Source: Ruegeria sp. THAF57 (GTDB taxonomy: Bacteria > Pseudomonadota > Alphaproteobacteria > Rhodobacterales > Rhodobacteraceae). From it: a stretch of 64,000 nucleotides of DNA. The position numbers and the translations under genes were made by a program. The notes under the pieces were generated by a model. That model did not search any database. It saw only the letters and a list, made by a program, of their open reading frames with translations, and was not told the origin of the DNA. This document shows, one piece after another, positions 37,091 through 45,733 of this stretch. Each line of letters opens with the position of its first letter. Positions within the stretch are counted from its first letter, which is position 1. The DNA lies in assembly GCF_903914075.1 (NCBI RefSeq), contig NZ_CAIWNQ010000004.1, forward strand, positions 186,001 to 250,000, in the 5' to 3' direction.

Positions 37091-37426
37091 TCAGTGGCCA
37101 GCGGTTTTTGAAAACAGGTGAATGACAAGGATTCCGGTCAATATCATTGTCAGTCCGAGTACGGCTGGCCAGTCCAGCTTTTGGCCGAAGACAATAAACC
37201 CGATGATCGCAATCAGAAAGATGCCAAGACCGGACCAAATCGCGTAAACGATTCCGACCGGCATGTATTTCAGCGTCAGACCCAGCAGATAGAAGGCGAC
37301 GCCATAGCCCACAACAACAAGTACCGATGGCCAGAATCGGCTGAATTGCTGGCTGGCCTGCAAGGATGTCGTCCCAACGGTTTCAGCAATAACTGCCAGT
37401 AGAAGGATCAAATAAGCTTTGGGCAC
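37091..37426 (-). CDS. Small multidrug resistance (SMR) family transporter
   Basis: A 111-residue protein with four membrane helices, the length of EmrE. The essential membrane glutamate is present in helix 1 (LAVIAETVGTTSLQAS), and helix 3 has the family G-x-W-S-G-like stretch YAIWSGLGIFLIAIIG. It should exchange protons for cationic drugs, quaternary amines or guanidinium. GTG at 37426 is chosen as start because it gives the family N-terminus (V-PKAYLILLL); the frame extends 20 codons upstream without similarity. Confidence 0.9.
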   Translation of the reverse strand: MPKAYLILLLAVIAETVGTTSLQASQQFSRFWPSVLVVVGYGVAFYLLGLTLKYMPVGIVYAIWSGLGIFLIAIIGFIVFGQKLDWPAVLGLTMILTGILVIHLFSKTAGH

Positions 37427-37625
37427 GGCAGGTCTCGATATGATTGAACCAAGCGTTGTTGAGCACGGTTTTTCTGATCTCTGCAAGCCCTTTTTGGATG
37501 ATCAGGTTTTTCTATGGGGACAGAGCATGCAACTCCGTTGAGGGTCCGGTTTACCTTACTGTTTAGACGCGCAAATTTGTGGCATTTGAGAAGCGTTAGA
37601 AGGTTGTATTTTATGAGTAATTTAT

Positions 37626-37757
37626 ATGACGAAATTTGCAATTTCTGTCATTGCTGTATCGGCTTTGATTGTGGCGCTGGGTTGGCTGACTGGCGGAGGG
37701 GAAGTTAACGACAGTGTGGCCGACAATGTTGAATGGTTAAACGGTGTTCAGGTCTAG
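37626..37757 (+). CDS. Small single-helix protein, 43 residues
   Basis: A 43-codon frame encoding a hydrophobic N-terminal helix or signal (FAISVIAVSALIVALGWL) and a short polar tail ending WLNGVQV. It is followed 20 bp later by a strong plus-strand terminator, which argues that a transcript reads this way. No clear ribosome-binding site precedes the ATG, and an overlapping ATG in another frame lies 14 bp upstream. I do not recognise a family. Confidence 0.45.
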   Translation: MTKFAISVIAVSALIVALGWLTGGGEVNDSVADNVEWLNGVQV

Positions 37758-37776
37758 GCGCCTGCCGGTTGCCGGG

Positions 37777-37806
37777 AGAAGGGGCATTTTCGCCCCTTCT
37801 TTCGTT
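37777..37806 (+). terminator. Intrinsic terminator between convergent genes
   Basis: A perfect 9-bp stem AGAAGGGGC/GCCCCTTCT (37777-37785 with 37792-37800, loop ATTTTC), followed on the plus strand by TTCGTTATTC. It would end the small 43-residue gene. Confidence 0.75.
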
Positions 37807-38962
37807 ATTCGGCCAACGTTTCAGAAAAATACCTATCCAGTTGCGGGCGCAGCCATGACCACAGTTTTGGGGCGCCCCGCGAAATAGGTTTGCCGACGCG
37901 GCTTTCGATCTGGGCAAAGGTCACGTTGTAATCTACCCACGATCCACCACCGGTTTCCAGATTACCGACCGGGGTCTGAAACCGGTCAATCGCCTTTGCA
38001 AAACATGCATCTGGCGTTTCTGCGGCTTCGAACTCCTGCCAAAGCGAAAAAAACCTTTGGTTTTGTTCAGGCGGGAGCATTCCGAACAACCTGGTCGCCG
38101 CAGCCTGTTCCTCGGCTTCCTGGGCGGCGTGGTCTACCTGTCCGTGGATCGGATGATCTCCGGCATCTATTTCGACGATGTCGTGCAGTAAGAGCATTTT
38201 GAGGACCCGGTCGATTGATACAACTGGGTCGGCATGCTCGGACAGTACCCACGCAAACAGCATGATGTGCCAGGAATGCTCGGCAGAGTTTTCGAACCGC
38301 TCCCCGGACAATAGCCGTGACGCCCGCGACACGGATTTGAGCTTGTCAGATTCAGCTAAAAAGGGAAGGCGTCGTGAAAACGGTGTGTCTTGGCCGCTTG
38401 TGTTTTCCAGCATCGAACGGGCAAGCCGGAACGCATCGGGGAAGTCTGTTTCCAGATAAGCCGCACGTCCGCCGTTCAAGTTATCGCGGACGACATCAAT
38501 ATGGTCTGGGCGCGGTTCCGGTGCACACAGTACCTGGAACATGGGTTGGCACCGATCAAGAATCTTGGCGAAACGGGCGTCTGCGGATTTATCCGCCTCA
38601 AATTCTTGCCAAAGCGACAGGAACGCCTGCGACTGATCGTCAGGAAGCAGCCCGAACAACTCTGCTGCCGCTGCTTGTTCTGCACGCTCAACAGCCAGCC
38701 AGTCTGTCTCAAGGTGGATCGGATGATCGCCGACTATGATCTCAACCAGATCATGCAGCAGAAGCATTCGTATGACGCGGTCGATATCAACGTCATCGCC
38801 AGCCAAAGGCTGCATGGCCAAAGCCCAAAGAGCCAATTGCCAGCTATGCTCGGCCGCATTTTCGGCACGTGACTGATCCAACAATGCGTTGGCGCGATCA
38901 ACCGATTTCAGTTTGTCCGCGCTTTTCAGGAATTCTACTTGCGCGGACAGCCTGTCAGTCAT
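37805..38962 (-). CDS. Tandem HD-domain phosphohydrolase (two YfbR-like domains)
   Basis: A 385-residue protein built from two homologous HD halves. The first (about 1-185) shows AEHSW near residue 38, then MLLLHDLVEIIVGDHPIH. The second (about 205-385) repeats AEHSW and MLLLHDIVEIDAGDHPIH. Both keep the H...HD metal ligands, so both sites look active. The halves resemble 5'-deoxynucleotidase YfbR and related HD_3 proteins, suggesting hydrolysis of nucleotides or other phosphate esters. It overlaps the 81-residue gene upstream (ATGA), third in a unit with an alpha/beta hydrolase. An internal duplication and fusion is the simplest origin. Confidence 0.83.
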   Translation of the reverse strand: MTDRLSAQVEFLKSADKLKSVDRANALLDQSRAENAAEHSWQLALWALAMQPLAGDDVDIDRVIRMLLLHDLVEIIVGDHPIHLETDWLAVERAEQAAAAELFGLLPDDQSQAFLSLWQEFEADKSADARFAKILDRCQPMFQVLCAPEPRPDHIDVVRDNLNGGRAAYLETDFPDAFRLARSMLENTSGQDTPFSRRLPFLAESDKLKSVSRASRLLSGERFENSAEHSWHIMLFAWVLSEHADPVVSIDRVLKMLLLHDIVEIDAGDHPIHGQVDHAAQEAEEQAAATRLFGMLPPEQNQRFFSLWQEFEAAETPDACFAKAIDRFQTPVGNLETGGGSWVDYNVTFAQIESRVGKPISRGAPKLWSWLRPQLDRYFSETLAE

Positions 38963-39204
38963 TGTTTTTCAATCGCTTTTATTTGCTTGCGGTGTTCCGA
39001 CAGGCGCTTGATGACGAACTGTCGCGCCTTGCGTTCAGCCAGCCGCACCCGGATTTCTGTCAGAAACGCCTCTTCCAATGTTTGAGAGGATGCGCCCAGC
39101 AAATCGCCGACCTCGACAAAGAAGCGATCGTCACCGGTTTCATCCATGACTTTCAACGTGTCTTCGGCCAGTTTCGCCGCAAGCGAGTTGAGCGTGTCAG
39201 ACAT
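38959..39204 (-). CDS. Hypothetical protein, 81 residues
   Basis: An acidic N-terminal half (SLAAKLAEDTLKVMDETGDD) and a basic helical C-terminal half (RVRLAERKARQFVIKRLSEH) suggest a small helical, possibly nucleic-acid or partner-binding protein. No signal peptide or known domain. It overlaps the upstream hydrolase by TGATG and the downstream HD gene by ATGA, so the three genes are translationally linked and it is very probably real. Confidence 0.72.
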   Translation of the reverse strand: MSDTLNSLAAKLAEDTLKVMDETGDDRFFVEVGDLLGASSQTLEEAFLTEIRVRLAERKARQFVIKRLSEHRKQIKAIEKQ

Positions 39205-39857
39205 CAGCGCGTGGTCTCGGTCAGCCGGCGTTTCACATAGTCGCTGACATCGGTGATCAGGGTGTCCATGTGGCGATCCTGGAAAAAGTGGTCAGCGCCT
39301 TCAACCTCGTTATGGGTGATGGTGATGCCCTTTTGCTCGTGCAGTTTGTTGACCAGCGATGTTGTGTCTGCAGGCGGTGCAACACGGTCCGCAGAGCCAT
39401 TGATGATCAGCCCGGACGAGGGGCAGGGGGCCAGGAACGAAAAGTCGTACATGTTGGCCGGGGGCGATACACTGATAAAGCCAGTGATTTCGGGCCGGCG
39501 CATCAGCAGTTGCATACCGATCCATGCGCCGAATGAGAATCCGGCCACCCAGCAGTGTTTCGAGTTGTTGTTCATCGACTGCAGGTAATCCAGCGCCGAG
39601 GCGGCATCGCTCAACTCGCCGACGCCTTGATCATACTCGCCCTGGCTGCGGCCCACGCCACGGAAGTTGAACCGCAGAACTGTGAAGCCCATGTTGTAGA
39701 ACGCATAGTGAAGGTTATAGACCACCTTGTTGTTCATGGTCCCGCCGAATTGAGGATGCGGGTGCAGCACGATGGCGATCGGTGCGTCTTTTTCCTTTTG
39801 CGGGTGGTAACGGCCTTCCAGGCGGCCTTCTGGTCCGGGAAAAATCACCTCGGGCAT
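39204..39857 (-). CDS. Alpha/beta hydrolase (dienelactone hydrolase-like)
   Basis: A 217-residue cytosolic alpha/beta hydrolase. The oxyanion region is HPHPQFGGTM, the nucleophile elbow is G-F-S-F-G (near residue 109), the acid is in GSADRVAPP and the histidine in EGADHFFQ. This matches the serine hydrolase group with H-P-H-P-x-x-G-G-T-M, of unknown substrate, often annotated as CocE/NonD-type or dienelactone hydrolase-like. First gene of a three-gene unit. Confidence 0.85.
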   Translation of the reverse strand: MPEVIFPGPEGRLEGRYHPQKEKDAPIAIVLHPHPQFGGTMNNKVVYNLHYAFYNMGFTVLRFNFRGVGRSQGEYDQGVGELSDAASALDYLQSMNNNSKHCWVAGFSFGAWIGMQLLMRRPEITGFISVSPPANMYDFSFLAPCPSSGLIINGSADRVAPPADTTSLVNKLHEQKGITITHNEVEGADHFFQDRHMDTLITDVSDYVKRRLTETTR

Positions 39858-39901
39858 GTGTGCGTTGGTCCTGTCTTTTTCTTCTGGGCGCCTGTCTATA
39901 C

Positions 39902-39938
39902 TTGACTGTTATCGTCAGGCACCTTAGAACGGTTCTAA
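39902..39938 (+). promoter_or_regulatory. iscR-suf promoter region with an Irr-type iron control element
   Basis: TTAGAA-CGG-TTCTAA at 39924-39938 is a perfect inverted repeat, resembling the iron control element bound by Irr in alphaproteobacteria. A TTGACT hexamer at 39902-39907 could be a -35 box, with the palindrome overlapping the expected -10 position, so a bound regulator would block transcription. It lies about 100 bp before the iscR start. The identity of the bound protein is inferred. Confidence 0.55.
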
Positions 39939-40035
39939 TTGTAATGCTGCGCGCTTTGGCGCTGTCAGTCGGAGATACGCACTGGCAGCGGCGGCGTCAA
40001 TGTTTTCGCGCGATGTCAGCCAAGAGGGAAAGAAA

Positions 40036-40494
40036 ATGAAGCTGTCGACCAAAGGTCGTTATGCGATGGTCGCTTTGGCTGATATCGCACTTCAACCGCC
40101 TGACGGGCTGGTGACGTTGGGCGAAATCTCTGAAAGACAGGACATTTCCTTAGCTTATCTCGAACAATTGTTCGTCAAACTGCGACGCGCCGATCTGGTG
40201 TCGTCAGTCAGGGGGCCAGGCGGTGGCTATCGGCTGGCGCGACCTGCTTCGGAAATCCGTGTTGTAGAAGTTCTGGCCGCGGTTGATGAGACTGTGGATG
40301 CGCTGCAAAAGGGCGCAGGAGCGTCGGGCGGATCCTCTGGCAGTCGTGCGCAATCCTTGACCAACAGGCTTTGGGAAGGCCTGAGTGCACACGTCTATGT
40401 CTTTTTACATCAGACCCGTCTTTCTGACGTCATCAAGAACGATCTGGCGCCTTGCCCGGCAGTTCCAAATCTATTTTCGGTCGTGGACGACTGA
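40036..40494 (+). CDS. iscR: Rrf2-family regulator IscR, atypical cysteine content
   Basis: A 152-residue Rrf2 regulator, first gene of the suf operon. The winged helix is at about 1-80 (MKLSTKGRYAMVALADIA; ISLAYLEQLFVKLRRADLV; SVRGPGGGYRLARP). The classic IscR has three Cys in a C-x5-C-x5-C loop; here that region reads QKGAGASGGSSGSR and contains none. The only Cys is near residue 144 (APCPAVP). Rhodobacter IscR is reported to be an unusual Fe-S protein with a single cysteine, which fits. The ATG follows AAGAGGGAAAGAA. It is expected to sense Fe-S status and regulate the operon. Confidence 0.9.
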   Translation: MKLSTKGRYAMVALADIALQPPDGLVTLGEISERQDISLAYLEQLFVKLRRADLVSSVRGPGGGYRLARPASEIRVVEVLAAVDETVDALQKGAGASGGSSGSRAQSLTNRLWEGLSAHVYVFLHQTRLSDVIKNDLAPCPAVPNLFSVVDD

Positions 40495-40554
40495 AATGAT
40501 CAACTGCGCATTCAGGGCAATCACACGACACGATGAGCCGTTAAAGGTGCATCC

Positions 40555-41598
40555 ATGAATCGCGTTTATCTGGATCATAACGCGACAGCCCCTCTGCGGC
40601 CCGAAGCACGGGATGCTATGCTTGCGGCAATGGATGTGTGTGGCAATCCGTCGTCTGTCCATGCGGAAGGGCGTGCAGCCAAGGCACTGATTGAGCGCGC
40701 GCGCGCCCAGGTTGCTGCGGCGTTTGGGGCGGATGGTGCCGATATCGTTTTTACCTCGGGGTCGACCGAAGGTGCGGCGCTGGCCTTGGAAGGCCGCGCC
40801 TTGCATGGCGCCGGGATTGAGCATGATGCGGTCAGGGCCTGGATACAGGAAGACCTTACAGTTTCCGATAACGGTTTGGTTGATGTAGCAGAGCCGCAAA
40901 ACGCCACCTTGCAGCTTGCAAATTCCGAGACGGGGATCATCCAGTCTTTGCCTGCGGGTCTGGCAGTAACGGATGCGACGCAGGCGTTTGGAAAATTGCC
41001 CGTGGCGTTCAACTGGCTGGACGTACAAATGGCGTTGATCTCGGCGCACAAACTGGGTGGGCCAAAAGGGGTTGGCGCAGTCGTAATGAAGCGTGGAACT
41101 GATCTGGCCGCCCGAATAAAAGGCGGCGGACAGGAAATGGGGCGTCGATCCGGCACCGAAAATGTCATTGGAATCGCGGGTTTCGGAGCGGCGGCTGAGG
41201 CAGCGGCGCGCGATCTGGCCAATGGGGTTTGGGCGCAAGTTGAAGAATTTAGAAATATTCTAGAAATGGCTCTTGAGGCTGGTTCTAAAACTACTATTTT
41301 TATCGGGAATGGTCAGGATCGCCTGCCGAACACGCTGTGTTTTGCCACCCCCGGCTGGAAAGGCGAGACACAAGTCATGCAGATGGATTTATCAGGTTTT
41401 GCGGTCAGTGCTGGCTCGGCCTGCTCCAGCGGCAAGGTCCGGGCAAGCGCGGTTTTGACTGCAATGGGTTTCGATGACGAGGTGGCATCCAGCGCTGTGC
41501 GCGTGTCGCTTGGACATCAGACTACAGAAGAAGATGTGCTGCGTTTCGCGGAAACGTGGCTGGCGAAAGAAAAGAAACATCGCGCGCGGGCCGCGTGA
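40555..41598 (+). CDS. Cysteine desulfurase (NifS/IscS-like class)
   Basis: A 347-residue PLP enzyme releasing sulfur from cysteine. Lys in SAHKLGGPKGVGA is the PLP-binding residue; the mobile loop has the catalytic Cys in SAGSACSSGK. It is of the IscS/NifS group, shorter than IscS, and different from SufS at the far end of the operon. It probably feeds the SufBCD scaffold, giving two sulfur donors in one operon. It starts 60 bp after iscR and ends 18 bp before sufB. Confidence 0.92.
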   Translation: MNRVYLDHNATAPLRPEARDAMLAAMDVCGNPSSVHAEGRAAKALIERARAQVAAAFGADGADIVFTSGSTEGAALALEGRALHGAGIEHDAVRAWIQEDLTVSDNGLVDVAEPQNATLQLANSETGIIQSLPAGLAVTDATQAFGKLPVAFNWLDVQMALISAHKLGGPKGVGAVVMKRGTDLAARIKGGGQEMGRRSGTENVIGIAGFGAAAEAAARDLANGVWAQVEEFRNILEMALEAGSKTTIFIGNGQDRLPNTLCFATPGWKGETQVMQMDLSGFAVSAGSACSSGKVRASAVLTAMGFDDEVASSAVRVSLGHQTTEEDVLRFAETWLAKEKKHRARAA

Positions 41599-41616
41599 TC
41601 TGACGGAGGGTGACTT

Positions 41617-43137
41617 ATGGCCGCTTTGGACCAGACCCAGGTAAAAGAGGGTGTCGATCAGGAAACCGTGGACGCGGTACGCGAGGTCGGAACCTATAAA
41701 TACGGTTGGGACACTGATATCGAGATGGAGTATGCGCCCAAGGGCGTGAACCCCGATATCGTCCGTCTGATCTCGGAAAAGAACGAAGAGCCCGAGTGGA
41801 TGACTGAATGGCGTCTGGCCGCGTTTGAGCGCTGGACCCAGATCGAAGAGCCGAACTGGGCGATGGTCAACTATCCCAAGATCGACTTTCAGGATCAGTA
41901 TTACTATGCCCGGCCCAAGTCGATGGAGGAAAAGCCCAAGTCGCTGGACGAGGTCGATCCCAAGCTGTTGGCCACTTATGAAAAGCTGGGCATTCCGCTG
42001 AAAGAACAGATGATTCTGGCTGGTGTCGAGGGGGCCGAGGATGCGCCCGCCGAAGGCCGGAAGGTTGCCGTTGATGCAGTGTTTGACTCGGTGTCTGTTG
42101 GAACAACATTTCAGGCCGAATTGAAGAAAGCCGGTGTGATCTTTTGTTCGATTTCCGAGGCGATCCGCGAGCACCCCGAGCTGGTCAAGAAATACCTTGG
42201 GTCGGTGGTTCCGGTCTCGGACAACTTCTACGCTACGCTGAACTCGGCCGTGTTCTCGGACGGCTCGTTCGTCTACATCCCGCCGGGTGTGCGCTGCCCG
42301 ATGGAGCTGAGCACCTATTTCCGCATTAACGCGGAAAACACCGGTCAGTTTGAACGGACGCTGATCATCGCCGACAAGGGATCGTATGTGTCCTATTTGG
42401 AAGGCTGCACCGCGCCGCAGCGCGATACCGCGCAATTGCATGCCGCTGTGGTTGAGATCATCATCGAGGAAGACGCCGAGGTTAAGTACTCGACCGTTCA
42501 GAACTGGTTCCCCGGGGATGAGAATGGCAAGGGTGGCATCTATAACTTCGTGACCAAACGCGCCGATTGCCGGGGTGATCGGTCTAAGGTGATGTGGACG
42601 CAGGTTGAAACCGGTTCGGCTGTGACGTGGAAATACCCATCCTGCATCCTGCGTGGTGAGGAAAGCCAGGGTGAGTTCTATTCGATCGCGATCACGAATA
42701 ACTACCAGCAGGCCGATACCGGCACCAAGATGGTTCACCTTGGTAAGAACACCAAGTCGCGGATCGTGTCCAAAGGTATCAGTGCGGGTAAGGCGCAAAA
42801 CACTTACCGTGGGCTGGTCTCGATGCATCCCAAGGCCAAGAACAGCCGGAACTATACCCAGTGTGACAGCCTGCTGATTGGCGACAAATGCGGGGCGCAT
42901 ACGGTGCCGTATATCGAGGTCAAGAACAACTCGAGCCGGGTTGAGCATGAGGCGACGACATCCAAGGTGGATGACGATCAGCTTTTCTATTGCCGTCAAC
43001 GCGGCATGGACGAGGAAGAGGCCGTGGCGCTGGTTGTCAACGGGTTCTGCAAGGACGTCCTGCAGGCGTTGCCGATGGAATTTGCCATGGAAGCGCAGCA
43101 ATTGGTTGCGATCAGCCTTGAAGGGTCTGTGGGGTAA
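41617..43137 (+). CDS. sufB: Fe-S cluster assembly scaffold SufB
   Basis: A 506-residue SufB, core scaffold on which Fe-S clusters are built with SufC and SufD. Hallmarks: [50 protein letters not shown] and the conserved terminal region [21 protein letters not shown]. Full length, slightly longer than E. coli SufB. A complete antisense frame opposite it is a shadow. Confidence 0.97.
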   Translation: MAALDQTQVKEGVDQETVDAVREVGTYKYGWDTDIEMEYAPKGVNPDIVRLISEKNEEPEWMTEWRLAAFERWTQIEEPNWAMVNYPKIDFQDQYYYARPKSMEEKPKSLDEVDPKLLATYEKLGIPLKEQMILAGVEGAEDAPAEGRKVAVDAVFDSVSVGTTFQAELKKAGVIFCSISEAIREHPELVKKYLGSVVPVSDNFYATLNSAVFSDGSFVYIPPGVRCPMELSTYFRINAENTGQFERTLIIADKGSYVSYLEGCTAPQRDTAQLHAAVVEIIIEEDAEVKYSTVQNWFPGDENGKGGIYNFVTKRADCRGDRSKVMWTQVETGSAVTWKYPSCILRGEESQGEFYSIAITNNYQQADTGTKMVHLGKNTKSRIVSKGISAGKAQNTYRGLVSMHPKAKNSRNYTQCDSLLIGDKCGAHTVPYIEVKNNSSRVEHEATTSKVDDDQLFYCRQRGMDEEEAVALVVNGFCKDVLQALPMEFAMEAQQLVAISLEGSVG

Positions 43138-43212
43138 CCCTGAACTCTCTCTCTTGAAATCAGAATTTATCGGGGCCGGGTGGCCCCTTGCGATACGCTA
43201 AAGGGTCAAAAA

Positions 43213-43968
43213 ATGCTGGAAATCAAAAACCTGCACGTGAAACTCGAAGAAGAGGAAAAGCAAATCCTCAAAGGTGTCGACCTTACCGTCGAGGCGGGAA
43301 AAGTGCATGCGATCATGGGGCCGAATGGCTCGGGCAAATCGACACTCAGCTATGTGCTGTCGGGTCGTGACGGATACGAAGTAACCGATGGGTCAGCCAC
43401 GTTGGATGGTGAGGACCTGCTGGAGATGGAGCCCGAGGAACGCGCTGCCGCTGGTGTTTTCTTGGCCTTCCAATACCCGGTCGAAATTCCGGGCGTTGGC
43501 AACATGACGTTCCTGCGTACCGCTGTGAATGCACAACGCAAGGCGCGCGGTGAGGATGAGCTGTCGGCCGCTGATTTCCTGAAAGAGGTTCGCGCTAAGG
43601 CGAAATCCTTGAAGATCGACGCGGACATGCTGAAACGCCCCGTCAATGTCGGTTTCTCGGGCGGTGAGAAAAAGCGTAACGAGATCCTGCAAATGGCGAT
43701 GCTTGAGCCCAAGATGTGCATCCTGGATGAAACGGATTCGGGTCTTGATGTCGACGCGATGAAACTGGTCGCAGAAGGCGTGAACGCGCTGCGCGACGAA
43801 GGTCGTGGGTTCCTGGTAATCACGCACTATCAGCGTCTGTTGGATCATATCAAACCGGATGTCGTGCACATTATGGCAGATGGTAAGATCGTCAAGACCG
43901 GCGGTCCTGATCTGGCGCTTGAGGTTGAAAACAACGGTTACGCTGACATTCTGGCCGAGGTGAACTGA
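43213..43968 (+). CDS. sufC: Fe-S assembly ATPase SufC
   Basis: A 251-residue ABC-type ATPase energising the SufBCD complex. Walker A IMGPNGSGKSTL at about 35-46, signature GFSGGEKKRNEILQMAM, Walker B MCILDETDSGLDVDAM. The ATG at 43213 gives the canonical MLEIKNLHV start. Its stop overlaps the sufD ATG (TGATG). Confidence 0.97.
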   Translation: MLEIKNLHVKLEEEEKQILKGVDLTVEAGKVHAIMGPNGSGKSTLSYVLSGRDGYEVTDGSATLDGEDLLEMEPEERAAAGVFLAFQYPVEIPGVGNMTFLRTAVNAQRKARGEDELSAADFLKEVRAKAKSLKIDADMLKRPVNVGFSGGEKKRNEILQMAMLEPKMCILDETDSGLDVDAMKLVAEGVNALRDEGRGFLVITHYQRLLDHIKPDVVHIMADGKIVKTGGPDLALEVENNGYADILAEVN

Positions 43969-45248
43969 TGGCGCTGCCCGAAGTGAAACAAACCGCAACC
44001 GAGGCGCGGCTGGCCAATCTGGTAATGCCTGACGCCGGTTGCACACGTGCCGCGCGCGAAGATGCGCTGGCGCGGGTTCTTGAAATGGGTCTGCCGGGGC
44101 GCCGCGATGAGTATTGGAAATACACACGCCCCGATACGCTGGTCTCGGCCGAGGCGCCCACTGCTGCATTGTTCCACTCTGATGAAGCGATGCTGTTCAG
44201 CGAGTTTGACCGCCTGAAGATTGTGTTCGTGGACGGTGTCTTCAGCCCCGAAGAGTCGGATGATCTTGAGCTGGAAGGCGTCACGATTGATCGGATCGAA
44301 GACATCTGCTGCAAAGACATCCACTGGGCAAAAGAGCTGTACGGCGTTCTTGAAGCGCGTGGTCAGACTCCTGTGCAGCGTCCGCTTGCTGCGTTGAATA
44401 CGGCATTTGCCGCAGACGGTATCGCGATTCATGTGACTGGGAAGCCCTCGAAGCCGATCAGCTTTATTTATCGGCACGCGTCGGAAACCTCGGATGCGAT
44501 GTTGCATCATATCATTCGCGTAGAATCCGGAGCAGAAGTGACCATTCTTGAGAATGGGCCAGCCGCGTCGCGTTTTAACAAATGCATGGAAATCGACATC
44601 GCCGATGAAGGCGTTCTGCACCATGTACGCGCACAAGGCCGGGATCATGAGCGCCGGGCAGCCACCCATATGTTCACTCGTTTGGGTAAGGAGTCGGTCT
44701 ACAAGTCCTTTACACTGACCGTGAACGGAGTGCTGACCCGCAATGAGCAAGTCATCGAACTGACCGGCGATGACGCCGTGGCGCATGTGGCGGGTGCTTG
44801 TGTTGGCGATGGTGATTTTCACCACGATGACACGGTGTTTGTAACCCATGACGCGGTGAACTGCGAAAGCCGTCAGGTGTTCAAGAAGGTTTTACGAAAC
44901 GGCGCTACCGGCGTTTTCCAGGGCAAGATCCTTGTGAAAGAGGGCGCGCAGAAAACCGACGGGTACCAGATCAGCCAATCGTTGCTGTTGGACGATGACA
45001 GCCAGTTTCTCGCCAAACCCGAGCTTGAGATTTATGCTGACGACGTTGCATGCTCGCATGGCTCGACTTCGGGCGCGATCGACGAAACGGCTCTTTTCTA
45101 TCTGCGCTCGCGCGGAGTTCCGACAAAAGACGCGACCAACATGCTGACGTTGGCGTTTCTGGCCGAAGCCGTGGACGAGATAGAGGATGAAGCGTTGGCT
45201 GAAGCGATCGTGAGCCGGCTGGAAGGCTGGTTGTCGCGACATAGCTGA
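43968..45248 (+). CDS. sufD: Fe-S cluster assembly protein SufD
   Basis: A 426-residue SufD, paralogue and partner of SufB. The beta-helix core shows LTVNGVLTRNEQVIELTGDDA and FQGKILVKEGAQKTDGYQISQSLLL; the conserved C-terminal region ACSHGSTSGAIDETALFYLRSRG is intact. It overlaps sufC upstream and the first Yip1-like gene downstream (TGATG at 45246-45250). Confidence 0.96.
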   Translation: MALPEVKQTATEARLANLVMPDAGCTRAAREDALARVLEMGLPGRRDEYWKYTRPDTLVSAEAPTAALFHSDEAMLFSEFDRLKIVFVDGVFSPEESDDLELEGVTIDRIEDICCKDIHWAKELYGVLEARGQTPVQRPLAALNTAFAADGIAIHVTGKPSKPISFIYRHASETSDAMLHHIIRVESGAEVTILENGPAASRFNKCMEIDIADEGVLHHVRAQGRDHERRAATHMFTRLGKESVYKSFTLTVNGVLTRNEQVIELTGDDAVAHVAGACVGDGDFHHDDTVFVTHDAVNCESRQVFKKVLRNGATGVFQGKILVKEGAQKTDGYQISQSLLLDDDSQFLAKPELEIYADDVACSHGSTSGAIDETALFYLRSRGVPTKDATNMLTLAFLAEAVDEIEDEALAEAIVSRLEGWLSRHS

Positions 45249-45733
45249 TGCCGGTTACGTCTGATATTGTGGCCACATATCGAGGGCCGGGCCGTGTCGT
45301 GCGCCGGCTTCTCGAATTGGGGCAACGTGAAGATCGCGCTTTGGTCTTTGTCATGGCGTTCTGCGTCGTGGCTTTCATTGCCCAGCTGCCCAGCCTGTCC
45401 CGACGCGCACATCTTGAAGGTCTTGAGTTGAACATGCTCATGGGCGGTGCGCTTTTGGGTACGGTGATTATCCTGCCTCTCTTCTTCTACTTGCTGGCGT
45501 TCATATCGTATGGCGCGGCGCGTTTGATTGGCGGCAAAGGTTCGGCCTATGGCGCGCGGGTCGCGCTGTTCTGGGCTCTCTTGTCATCAACGCCGTTGGT
45601 TCTTCTAAATGGGCTGGTTGCGGGATTCATTGGGCCGGGGCCAACGCTTTCAGCGGTCGGCCTGATCTGGGTCGCGGTTTTCCTGTGGTTTTGGATGTCA
45701 GGAATGCGTCAAGCGCAGGGGTTCTCAGAATGA
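45248..45733 (+). CDS. Yip1-like integral membrane protein (first of pair)
   Basis: A 161-residue protein with about four membrane helices (around 35-52, 70-95, 100-125 and 135-155), of the YIP1 family type. It overlaps sufD by TGATG and the next membrane gene by ATGA, so it is embedded in the suf operon. Its role in Fe-S assembly is not known; this arrangement recurs in Rhodobacteraceae to my knowledge. Confidence 0.78.
   Translation: MPVTSDIVATYRGPGRVVRRLLELGQREDRALVFVMAFCVVAFIAQLPSLSRRAHLEGLELNMLMGGALLGTVIILPLFFYLLAFISYGAARLIGGKGSAYGARVALFWALLSSTPLVLLNGLVAGFIGPGPTLSAVGLIWVAVFLWFWMSGMRQAQGFSE

Noticed and set aside
37514..37708. Alternative frame with CNFCHCCIGFDCG in the typA-HD gap
   Set aside because: Starts with no ribosome-binding site and overlaps the better-supported 43-residue frame; the cysteine richness is probably chance.
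41392..43101. A 569-codon open frame antisense to sufB
   Set aside because: It lies wholly opposite a well-conserved gene, shows no domain and reflects GC-rich third-position bias.
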